From positions 2,542,001 through 2,606,000 of the forward strand of contig OZ246008.1 of the NCBI GenBank assembly GCA_965230525.1: DNA of 64,000 nucleotides. The letters are read 5' to 3'. Every line of letters begins with the position of its first letter. Within the stretch, counting starts at the first letter, position 1. A model generated the notes under the pieces. The model was not told the origin of the DNA. It made no database searches and was given only the letters and a program-made list of their open reading frames with translations. Both the position numbers and the translations under genes were made by a program. The stretch is from GCA-002733465 sp965230525. GTDB taxonomy: Bacteria > Pseudomonadota > Gammaproteobacteria > Enterobacterales > Kangiellaceae. This document shows, piece after piece, positions 50,938 to 59,073 of the stretch.

Positions 50938-51768
50938 ATGCCAAATAGCAAAGCGACACCGCTTAGAATCGCAACCATACAAATGGTTTCAAGCGACAAT
51001 TTTGAAAATAATTTGCAGACAGTTAAACGCCTAATCACGCATGCCGCAGAGCAGGGCGCTAAAATGGTGGTACTGCCCGAGTATTTCGCAATTATGGCGC
51101 TCAAAGAAACGGATAAATTTGCTTTCGTTGAACCGCATGGCAAAGGTGTTTTACAAGAATTCTTAAGTGCTACTTCTAAGCAGTACCAGGTTTGGATCAT
51201 CGCTGGAAGTCATCCGATCGCGTCGGATGAAGAAAATCGCCCATTCGGTCGCTGCTATGTCTATAACGATTTAGGTGAGCTTGTCACTTGGTACGACAAA
51301 ATACACCTATTCGATGTAGAAGTCGCTGACAATCAAAGACAATACTGCGAATCGCGTTACACCAAGCCGGGTGATCGCGCAGTTAGCTTTGAAACGCCTT
51401 GGGGACGAGTTGGACTTGCGATATGCTATGATTTACGATTTCCAGAACTGTTTAGAGAGATGCAAACCCAAGGATGTGTATTGTTTCTAGTGCCAGCAGC
51501 TTTTACTGAAAAAACAGGCAAAGCACACTGGGATATACTGACTCGCGCTCGAGCCCTGGAAAATTTATCTTACCTCGTCAGTTCTGCTCAAGGTGGAGTT
51601 CATGCCAATGGACGACATACATGGGGACACTCCAATATTATTTCCCCTTGGGGAGAAGTGCTCAACCAACTCGATTATGGCGAAGGGGTGGTGATTGCTG
51701 ATTTGGATTTTTGCACGCTTCAAGCAATAAGAAAAGAGTTTCCTGCACTCACCCATAAGCGGATATAA
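50938..51768 (+). CDS. Carbon-nitrogen hydrolase (Nit1-like)
   Basis: A 276-residue nitrilase-superfamily enzyme with the full catalytic set E48 (VVLPEYF), K121 (WYDKIHLFDVEV) and C163 (AICYDLRFPEL). Among the branches, the sequence fits Nit1/YbeM proteins, which hydrolyse deaminated glutathione to alpha-ketoglutarate and cysteinylglycine. It starts 15 bases after yhdP, the usual location in gammaproteobacteria, and is cytoplasmic. The substrate assignment follows from family and context. Confidence 0.9.
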   Translation: MPNSKATPLRIATIQMVSSDNFENNLQTVKRLITHAAEQGAKMVVLPEYFAIMALKETDKFAFVEPHGKGVLQEFLSATSKQYQVWIIAGSHPIASDEENRPFGRCYVYNDLGELVTWYDKIHLFDVEVADNQRQYCESRYTKPGDRAVSFETPWGRVGLAICYDLRFPELFREMQTQGCVLFLVPAAFTEKTGKAHWDILTRARALENLSYLVSSAQGGVHANGRHTWGHSNIISPWGEVLNQLDYGEGVVIADLDFCTLQAIRKEFPALTHKRI

Positions 51769-51961
51769 TGTGAGGGTAAATTATGCTAACCCTAGCCCTG
51801 TTATTACTGGCTAACCATTCGTGAATAAGTGTCGGACCTTTCTTCCCATTAGATTCCTAAAACTAAGCAAGTGTTATTTAATCAATAAACACTAAAGCCA
51901 ATTCAAATAGTATGTTAAATTCCTATTAAAGATGGTCGTATTATCCAAGAGAAATTGCTAG

Positions 51962-53401
51962 ATGTCTGAAATTTCAGTTAAAACTCAAAAAGAGTTTTTG
52001 CAACCCGGTGGCCTTGATACCGCTGACTTGCAACAAATCATTGACTCGATGATGAGTCATCAGGTTGACTTTGCAGAGTTGTACTTTCAAAGTAGTCGAC
52101 ATGAATCCTGGATGCTGGAAGATGGCATTGTCAAAGATGCAAGCTTCAACTGTGATAAAGGTGTTGGTATTCGAGCGTTGAGTGGAGATAAGACCGGTTT
52201 CGCCTATTCGGAAGAAATCGTTTTACCTGCGTTACAACAAGCAGCAGCTGCGTCACGCACCATTGCTCTTTCTGGTAGCCAACAGTCGTCTAAGGTAATG
52301 GTTGCCAGTGAGCAACTCGCTCGCTACACCGACACCGACCCGTTAATGAGTCTGACTGAAAGTGAAAAACTGGCTATTTTACACAAGCTTGACCAGTTGG
52401 CGCGACAAATTGAACCAAGTGTCCGTGAAGTGATTGCGTCACTGTCTGGCGTTTTTGAAAAAATTATGGTTTGTGCCTCCGATGGAACTTTCCGCAGCGA
52501 TATCAGGCCGTTAGTCCGCGCTAATGTCACGGTGATTGTCGAAAAAAATGGTAAGACAGAGCGAGGTAGCTCCGGCGCTGGCGGTCGTGATAGTTATCAA
52601 ATTTTAACCGATGACTTGTTGAAGCAACTCGCCGAGCAAGCAGTTCATCAGGCAATGATTAACTTAGAAGCAATAGATGCACCCGCTGGTTTAATGCCAG
52701 TGGTTTTAGGGGCCGGTTGGCCAGCGGTGTTATTACATGAGGCAATCGGGCATGGTTTAGAAGGTGACTTTAATCGAAAGGGCTCGTCCGCTTTTTCTGA
52801 TCGAATTGGTCAACGCGTTGCGTCGCCTTTATGCACCATTGTTGATGACGGTACAATTCAAGGTCGACGAGGCTCGTTAAGTATGGATGATGAGGGTACC
52901 CCAACTCAGTCAACGACTTTAATTGAAAAAGGAATTTTAACCGGTTATATGAATGATAAGAAAAATGCCAGATTAATGGGGTTAGAGTCAACCGGTAATG
53001 GGCGTCGAGAATCTTATTCGTGTCTACCCATGCCGCGCATGACCAATACTTTTATGCTGGCAGGCGAAACACCTAAAGAAGACATTATTAAGTCAGTCAA
53101 AAAAGGGATCTATGCGCCCAACTTTGGCGGTGGGCAAGTCGATATTACCTCGGGTAAATTTGTTTTTTCAACCAGCGAAGCCTACCTAATTGAAGACGGA
53201 AAAGTGACCGCGCCAGTGAAGGGGGCAACACTTATAGGAAATGGACCGGATGTTTTGACAAAGGTCAGCATGGTGGGAAATGATATGGCACTCGATAGTG
53301 GCGTCGGTATTTGCGGAAAGGCGGGACAAAGTGTGCCCGTTGGAGTTGGTCAACCGACTTTAAAAGTTGATGAATTAACCGTTGGTGGAACAGAGAAGTA
53401 G
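51962..53401 (+). CDS. tldD: TldD metalloprotease subunit
   Basis: TldD is the catalytic half of the TldD/TldE protease that degrades unfolded peptides and matures microcin B17 and CcdA in E. coli. The 479 residues carry the metal motif H259-E-A-I-G-H264 (LLHEAIGHGLEGD) and the C-terminal cysteine-containing MVGNDMALDSGVGICGKAGQSVPVG. GAGAAATTGCTAG precedes the ATG. It overlaps the open frame of darP but the darP ATG begins one base after the tldD stop. Confidence 0.96.
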   Translation: MSEISVKTQKEFLQPGGLDTADLQQIIDSMMSHQVDFAELYFQSSRHESWMLEDGIVKDASFNCDKGVGIRALSGDKTGFAYSEEIVLPALQQAAAASRTIALSGSQQSSKVMVASEQLARYTDTDPLMSLTESEKLAILHKLDQLARQIEPSVREVIASLSGVFEKIMVCASDGTFRSDIRPLVRANVTVIVEKNGKTERGSSGAGGRDSYQILTDDLLKQLAEQAVHQAMINLEAIDAPAGLMPVVLGAGWPAVLLHEAIGHGLEGDFNRKGSSAFSDRIGQRVASPLCTIVDDGTIQGRRGSLSMDDEGTPTQSTTLIEKGILTGYMNDKKNARLMGLESTGNGRRESYSCLPMPRMTNTFMLAGETPKEDIIKSVKKGIYAPNFGGGQVDITSGKFVFSTSEAYLIEDGKVTAPVKGATLIGNGPDVLTKVSMVGNDMALDSGVGICGKAGQSVPVGVGQPTLKVDELTVGGTEK

Positions 53402-53402
53402 C

Positions 53403-53933
53403 ATGAGTGATTTTGAACAACCGAATAATTCTGCTGATTTGGATGCTGAAATAATTAGTAAAACTCAGCTGAAGAAAGATGCGTTAGCGCTGAAAAAATT
53501 CGGATTAGAATTGAGTCAACTTTCGGCGGATAAAATTTCGCAATTACCGATTGAAGATGTCACTAAAAATAGTTTATTAGAGTATCAAAAAATAGCCACA
53601 AACCTTGCTAAAAAAAGGCAATTAATGTTTGTAGGAAAATGTCTACGAAATGAAGACCAAGAAAAAATAAGGGCGTTCTTAAATCAGCAAGAAAATTCCA
53701 ACCTTAAAGCCAAGGTAGCCCAAGATCCAACGCAAGAAATTGTTCAGCAGTTGATCTCTGGAGGAAATGACGCTGTGGAGCAATTGCTTAGTCATCATCC
53801 CGCCCTGGAAAGACAAACCCTTCGTCAGTTGACTCGTAATGTGATTAACGGCAAACAAACTAACAAAACTGCCCAAGCCACCAAAAAATTAACCGATTAT
53901 ATTAAAAGTAATCTCTCTATGGAGAATAGCTAG
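53403..53933 (+). CDS. darP: Ribosome-associated protein DarP (YjgA)
   Basis: DarP assists late assembly of the 50S subunit. I start at ATG 53403, one base after the tldD stop, giving 176 residues of mostly charged helix. The family core is seen in SKTQLKKDALALKKFGLELSQL and in the late HHPALERQTLRQLTRN, with a short basic end. The stop overlaps the pmbA GTG start by one base. Its place between the two subunits of the TldD/TldE protease makes the three genes a single translation-coupled unit; in E. coli yjgA and pmbA are neighbours but divergent. Confidence 0.92.
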   Translation: MSDFEQPNNSADLDAEIISKTQLKKDALALKKFGLELSQLSADKISQLPIEDVTKNSLLEYQKIATNLAKKRQLMFVGKCLRNEDQEKIRAFLNQQENSNLKAKVAQDPTQEIVQQLISGGNDAVEQLLSHHPALERQTLRQLTRNVINGKQTNKTAQATKKLTDYIKSNLSMENS

Positions 53934-55309
53934 TGAGCATGGCCGAGCAAAATCTCACACTTTCATCTGCGGATGATTTAAATGTTGAAGCTGAAATTGA
54001 GTTTTTTCAATCCACTTCTGAGTCGCTTATCCAATATGCCAAGAATAAGGGCGCTAGTGAAATTGAAATTGGCGTCAGCAAAGATGTTGGCTTAAGTGTC
54101 TCGGTGCGTAATGCCGAAATAGAAACCCTTGAGTATAATCGTGACAATAGTTTTGGTATTACGGTTTATCTCGGTAAACAAAAAGGGGTTGCAACCACTA
54201 GCGACTTATCACAACAGTCGTTGCATAGTGCCGTGGATGCCGCACTGAATATTGCAAAGTATACTCAAGCGGATGAGTGCGCGGGTTTGGCCGATGCATC
54301 ACTGATGGCGACTCAACCGGTCGATCTAGACTTAGATCATCCAATGGGCGTTGATGCAGAGTATGCCAAGAATGTTGCTTTAGAATGTGAAAAGTACGGA
54401 TTGCAGTTTAGCCCCCAGATTTCCAATAGCGAGGGAGCCACTTTTAATAGCCATCGTAACATTCGCTTCTATGGCAACTCCCATGGGTTTGCCGCGGCTA
54501 CCCCATCTTCAAGGCACAGCCTAAGTTGTGTTTTATTGGCCGAGGACCGTTTAGGCAAGCAACGCGACCACTGGTATTCAATTGCTCGCGAAGGGGGTGG
54601 ACTTGAATCTGCACAATCGGTTGGCGAAATGGCGGCACAACGAACCATTCGACGACTCGGTGGGCGACAACTGAAAACTCAAAAAGCATCGGTTTTATTT
54701 GTCCCAGAACTGGCTCGAAGTTTAATCGGTCATTTAAAAAGTGCCATTACTGGGGCTAATATTTATCGCAAGTCATCCTTTTTATTAGACAAGGTCGGAG
54801 AAAGTATTTTCCCCAATTTTGTTACTATGGTAGAGCAGCCTTTTATACCGCGCGGACTAGCAAGTGCATGGCATGACGGTGAAGGGGTCGCTACCCGTGA
54901 GCAAGCGATAATCGATGCAGGGCAGTTAAGCACTTATTTAATTAATAGTTATTCGGGTAGAAAATTAAATCTAGCTCCGACAGGGCATGCTGGCGGGATA
55001 CACAATCTCGCGGTCACCACAGGTTCGCTCGGATTTGAACAACTTGTTAAGGAAATGGGCACCGGTTTGGTGGTCACCGAGATGATGGGACATGGTATCA
55101 ATATGATAACCGGAGATTACTCTCGTGGAGCTTCTGGTTTTTGGGTGGAAAATGGTGAGATACAGTATTTTGTGCAAGAGATTACCATTGCAGGAAACTT
55201 AAATGCCATGTTTGCTAACTTGCGTGCGATTGGCAATGATATCGACCATCGCAGTAGTATTAAAACAGGCTCTTGGTTGATTGACGAGATGACCATTGCA
55301 GGGAATTAA
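53933..55309 (+). CDS. pmbA: TldE/PmbA metalloprotease partner subunit
   Basis: PmbA (TldE) forms the heterodimeric protease with TldD and lacks the metal motif itself. The 458 residues start at a GTG overlapping the darP stop; an ATG at 53939 is an equal choice. Family features are the N-terminal ISKDVGLSVSVRNAEIETLEYN-like strand region (around residues 44-66), GVATREQAIID, TGHAGGIHNL and the C-terminal VTEMMGHGINMITGDYSRGASGFWVENG. A long hairpin lies 88 bases downstream. Confidence 0.95.
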   Translation: MSMAEQNLTLSSADDLNVEAEIEFFQSTSESLIQYAKNKGASEIEIGVSKDVGLSVSVRNAEIETLEYNRDNSFGITVYLGKQKGVATTSDLSQQSLHSAVDAALNIAKYTQADECAGLADASLMATQPVDLDLDHPMGVDAEYAKNVALECEKYGLQFSPQISNSEGATFNSHRNIRFYGNSHGFAAATPSSRHSLSCVLLAEDRLGKQRDHWYSIAREGGGLESAQSVGEMAAQRTIRRLGGRQLKTQKASVLFVPELARSLIGHLKSAITGANIYRKSSFLLDKVGESIFPNFVTMVEQPFIPRGLASAWHDGEGVATREQAIIDAGQLSTYLINSYSGRKLNLAPTGHAGGIHNLAVTTGSLGFEQLVKEMGTGLVVTEMMGHGINMITGDYSRGASGFWVENGEIQYFVQEITIAGNLNAMFANLRAIGNDIDHRSSIKTGSWLIDEMTIAGN

Positions 55310-55681
55310 TTGTAATTTCTATATTTTTTTCTGATTGTTTTTTAAGTCAATAGTGTATTGTTCCTCTTTGAAACCATGTGGTTTATTTTTGTAGTTAAAG
55401 GCGTTTCGCAGGCATGTAATGCGGTGCGAAACGCCTTTATCTGAAATTCAGATCTTTAGAGATAAAAAACTCCAAGCATCAACAAAAAATAAACCGTGTT
55501 ACGTTAACTATTGATTAAATAAAGATCGCAAATCTCACGGTTAACACCTCTACAAACCCTTCTAATGGTCCCTTAATAAAGTCACTCATTGTTCAGATAA
55601 GCTTTAAACCTACTTTCAAGAAGAAAGAATACACCAGACCTTTTGTAAATTAAAAATCGCCACCTAACCTGCAATCAATAA
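55310..55681. other. intergenic region between convergent pmbA and OM protein gene
   Basis: These 372 bases lie between two convergent genes. They hold one strong hairpin at 55397-55438, listed separately, and otherwise AT-rich sequence without protein-like frames. No RNA gene was recognised, although the hairpin could belong to one. Confidence 0.4.
55397..55438. terminator. long perfect hairpin, possible bidirectional terminator
   Basis: AAAGGCGTTTCGCA (55397-55410) pairs perfectly over 14 bases with TGCGAAACGCCTTT (55425-55438). The 14-base loop contains a further GCAT-GTA-ATGC pairing. The A-run on one side and T-run on the other would let it work on both strands for the two convergent genes, although the T tract is short (three). 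Confidence 0.6.
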
Positions 55682-56806
55682 TTATTGATTTTCAAACTGA
55701 ACTTCTAACCGAATTGCAATTCCTGGCACCATTTCTCTCTCCAAATACCGTTCATTTCGCATAAAACGTATTTCCGGTTCGATTTCGTAATAAAGCCAAT
55801 TAATAGGGGTTTTATTTCTATATCGAACCGCAATGCGATATTGTTCGACGTCGAAGTCGTATTCGGTTTTTCCTTTAATAGACAAGTCGTAGGTTATCCA
55901 AGTGGTATCTGCAACGTGGTCAACTAAGGTAAAGCGATTTTTCCACTCGTTTCCTCGGCTTTTTTCTGCTCTGAGTAATGAATACTTCCAGCGAAAAAGA
56001 TTTTGCTCATTAAGCACTTTGTTAAGTTCAAACTCGGTTGCTACCCCAAATCCGTTTTCTTCTTCCCAAAATAGGTAATTGGCGTTTTCGATATCCAAAG
56101 TTTCTGTATCAACCCAAGGTTTGGTGTGGCGGGCGAAAGCGAAAATATCTAAGGATGAATCTAGTCCCAGACGATAATCAATTTTGGACTTCATGGAACT
56201 TTTGGTTTGGAAATTGATAGAAGCTGAAAGTTTATTGTTATCTTCATTAGTATCATTTTGTTCTAGTTCTTGTGCGGCAAAATCTTTGTTGTCAGATGAA
56301 CGATCGTTTGAGAAAAGTAAACTTGTGGTGTTGCTCATTTGTGGAAGAATAACTTTTGCCTTAACGCGCGGTCGAAATTCTGGAGATTCTCCCTCTCGTA
56401 TAACTAATCGGTTGATTAACCTTAAATAGTCGTAGCTGGCAGACTCTAGTCCTTTTTTGTCACCAAAAAAATTGTCGACCCAATTGGCAAACTCAACTGC
56501 ATTGCGATAGACCATACTGTTTTCGCCTTGCTCTGATTGTGCGTTAGAAGAGGCCGATGTTTGAGGTGGGGCAGTGTCTTTTTCCGCTTGCTGATCTTGC
56601 TTTGTTTGCTGTTTCGGTTCTATTTGCTGTTTCGGATCTGACGGCTGTTCCGGATTTTGCTTTTGAGTGAGTTCTTGCGCGTTTTTTGTCGTTTCCGCTT
56701 CAACCAATAACGGGGAGCAAGCCAACACTAAGAGCAGCAACCTTCGAATGACTTTCGATGAAACGGACAAATTGTGCGCTTTCCTTGATTCCATTTGGAT
56801 TTCCAT
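55682..56806 (-). CDS. Putative outer-membrane protein of unknown function
   Basis: I do not recognise a named family. The 374-residue protein has a signal peptide (KVIRRLLLLVLACSPLLVEA), then a low-complexity stretch rich in K, Q, E and P (about residues 42-95), then about 250 residues with alternating strands, many Tyr and Trp and an ending RLEVQFENQ. This suggests a small beta-barrel at the outer membrane, with the charged linker crossing the periplasm or binding the wall. The best start is ATG 56806 or the ATG four codons later (56794). The Lrp-type gene lies directly upstream on the same strand, six bases between its stop (56812) and this start, so the two may be cotranscribed. Confidence 0.6.
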   Translation of the reverse strand: MEIQMESRKAHNLSVSSKVIRRLLLLVLACSPLLVEAETTKNAQELTQKQNPEQPSDPKQQIEPKQQTKQDQQAEKDTAPPQTSASSNAQSEQGENSMVYRNAVEFANWVDNFFGDKKGLESASYDYLRLINRLVIREGESPEFRPRVKAKVILPQMSNTTSLLFSNDRSSDNKDFAAQELEQNDTNEDNNKLSASINFQTKSSMKSKIDYRLGLDSSLDIFAFARHTKPWVDTETLDIENANYLFWEEENGFGVATEFELNKVLNEQNLFRWKYSLLRAEKSRGNEWKNRFTLVDHVADTTWITYDLSIKGKTEYDFDVEQYRIAVRYRNKTPINWLYYEIEPEIRFMRNERYLEREMVPGIAIRLEVQFENQ

Positions 56807-56811
56807 TCTGA

Positions 56812-57270
56812 CTATAAATACTCAACCGGTAGCTGCGTGGTATTTTTTAACTCTTCCATGGCAAAACTAGAACTGATATCCGAAAAATCGGCTTGGGTGA
56901 TCAGTCGTTTGTAAAAGCGGTCAAATGCTTTCATATCAGGTACGACTATTTTTAACAGGTAATCAATATCCCCGCTGAGGCGATAAAATTCAATGATTTC
57001 TGGGAACTCCGAAATACTCTTCGAAAATTTTTCTAACCACTCTGGATTATGCTGGTTGGTTTTGACCATGACAAAAACCGCTAATCCTACGTTGATTTTT
57101 TCTGGGTCAACTATGGCGACTCTGGATTTGATAACACCTGACTTCTCCATGGCTTGAATTCGTCGCCAGCAGGGCGTGGTTGATAATCCAACCCGGTCGG
57201 CAATCTGACTCACAGGCAGGGTGCAATCGGTTTGGAGAATGTTTAGGATTTTTTTATCAAATGAATCCAT
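56812..57270 (-). CDS. Lrp/AsnC-family regulator
   Basis: A 152-residue transcription factor with an N-terminal helix-turn-helix (MDSFDKKILNILQTDC, SQIADRVGLSTTPCWRRIQAMEKSGVI) and a C-terminal RAM domain that normally binds an amino acid (SGDIDYLLKIVVPDMKAFDRFYKRL). It is divergent from a class V aminotransferase across 169 bases, the typical setting of a local regulator of an amino acid enzyme. The effector is not evident. Confidence 0.93.
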   Translation of the reverse strand: MDSFDKKILNILQTDCTLPVSQIADRVGLSTTPCWRRIQAMEKSGVIKSRVAIVDPEKINVGLAVFVMVKTNQHNPEWLEKFSKSISEFPEIIEFYRLSGDIDYLLKIVVPDMKAFDRFYKRLITQADFSDISSSFAMEELKNTTQLPVEYL

Positions 57271-57439
57271 AGTGAAATATATAACCTAAAAAGATGTATA
57301 TAATGAAAATATATTCTAATAATTAGTCTATTTCCAGTGAATTGAGTAAAAATTTTTCTATTGCTTCGTGAAATAATAGCGCCTTATTTTGAGTACTGCG
57401 ACTACTCGTTCCTCAAATCAACCCAATTAGGTATTTTCG

Positions 57440-58882
57440 ATGAGTTTAGAAGCTTATTTTAGTCAATTTAGAGACCAAATTATTGGTATCGATCTGGTCC
57501 ATCAAGGTAAACCAGTGATTTATGCCGATTGGACCGCCAGTGGCAGGCTTTATCAACCGATTGAAACCTTTATGACCCAGCAAGTCGGACCGCTCGTCGC
57601 TAATACCCATACTGAGGCAAGCTTCACTGGTTGCGCGATGACCAATTTATATCACCAAGCGCAAAAAGAGATCAAACGCCATGTCAACGCAAACGATTCA
57701 GACGCCTTAATTTGCTCTGGGGCCGGAATGACATCGGCGGTTAACAAGTTCCAGCGCATTTTGGGTTTAAAGTTACCTGAAAAATGGGCTGATCGCGTTA
57801 AATTAAGTGAGTCTGAAAAGCCGGTGGTTTTTATCACTCACATGGAACACCACTCTAATCAAACCACCTGGGAAGAGTGCGCAGTAACCGTCGTCCGAAT
57901 CCCTGAAGATGACGATGGCTTACCGGATCTAGAGGCATTTTCAGAAATTATTAAACAATACCAAGATAGACCGCTTAAATTAGGTAGTTTTACCGCTTGC
58001 AGTAATGTCACCGGAATCAAAATTAACTACTCTGCACTTGCCAAAATTATGCACCTGAATGACGGCTACTGTTTTGTGGATTTTGCAGCTTCAGCGCCTT
58101 ATGTGGCGATCGACATGCATCCAGAAAATGAATTGGAACGATTGGATGCGGTGATGTTTTCACCCCACAAGTTTCTGGGCGGGCCAGGAAGCTCGGGGGT
58201 ATTAATATTTAATAAAGCACTCTACCACAATAAAGTACCTGATCATCCCGGTGGTGGTACCGTAACTTGGACTAATCCATGGGGAAAACATCAGTTTTTT
58301 GATGATATTGAAGTTCGGGAAGATGGTGGTACCCCAGGTTTTTTGCAGACCATTCGCACCGCACTATCAATAAAGTTAAAAGAAAAAATGGGAGTCGATA
58401 AGATCAAGCAGCGAGAAGCAGAGCTCGTCGCACTTATGTACAAAGCATTGCAAAAAGTTCCCGGGTTGGAAATCTTGCATCACCAGCAAACCAATCGACT
58501 CTGTGTTCTGTCTTTTTATGTCCCTGAAATTCACTATAATTTAATGGTAAGGCTATTAAGCGATCGTTATGCAATTCAAACGCGTGGTGGTTGCTCTTGC
58601 GCGGGTACTTATGGGCACATCCTGCTCGGAGTGGATGAGCAAATGTCGGAACAAATTACCTGTCAAATTGACCAAGGTGATTTATCTCGCAAGCCCGGTT
58701 GGGTGCGAGTTTCGCTGCATCCGACAACAACTGATGCGGAAGCCCTATATATTGCCGACAGTATAGCCGAAATTGTGCAAAACATTAGAGAGTGGGAAAA
58801 AGATTATCAATTTGACCCTGCAATTGGCGATTACCTGCCTTTGCATGGGCAGTGTGGTAGCTTGAGTTTGGACGATTTTTAG
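57440..58882 (+). CDS. Class V aminotransferase / cysteine desulfurase-like PLP enzyme
   Basis: A 480-residue fold I PLP enzyme. The cofactor lysine is K244 in SPHKFLGGPGSSGVL, with HMEHHSNQTTWEE earlier and a GGCSCAGTYGH loop late, a cysteine-bearing position as in cysteine desulfurases. It is clearly longer than IscS or SufS and has no Fe-S assembly neighbours. It therefore looks like the group of stand-alone class V aminotransferases, possibly acting on a sulfur or seleno amino acid, whose substrate is not known. Regulation by the divergent Lrp-type protein is likely. Confidence 0.85.
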   Translation: MSLEAYFSQFRDQIIGIDLVHQGKPVIYADWTASGRLYQPIETFMTQQVGPLVANTHTEASFTGCAMTNLYHQAQKEIKRHVNANDSDALICSGAGMTSAVNKFQRILGLKLPEKWADRVKLSESEKPVVFITHMEHHSNQTTWEECAVTVVRIPEDDDGLPDLEAFSEIIKQYQDRPLKLGSFTACSNVTGIKINYSALAKIMHLNDGYCFVDFAASAPYVAIDMHPENELERLDAVMFSPHKFLGGPGSSGVLIFNKALYHNKVPDHPGGGTVTWTNPWGKHQFFDDIEVREDGGTPGFLQTIRTALSIKLKEKMGVDKIKQREAELVALMYKALQKVPGLEILHHQQTNRLCVLSFYVPEIHYNLMVRLLSDRYAIQTRGGCSCAGTYGHILLGVDEQMSEQITCQIDQGDLSRKPGWVRVSLHPTTTDAEALYIADSIAEIVQNIREWEKDYQFDPAIGDYLPLHGQCGSLSLDDF

Positions 58883-59073
58883 CCAAGTAATGGCTAATTT
58901 TAATCAAATTTCCTGATCTTTTGTCACGCGTTAAAACTAATTCACATAAAATCAGAATTTACGACAAATTATTGACTATTCTGATCGATTCTTGACTATG
59001 CTTAAAAGAGTCTAAAGAGGATCCATATTGGTTTGAAAATCAGTATGCGGAATTACAGGTTTGTGAATTTCTA

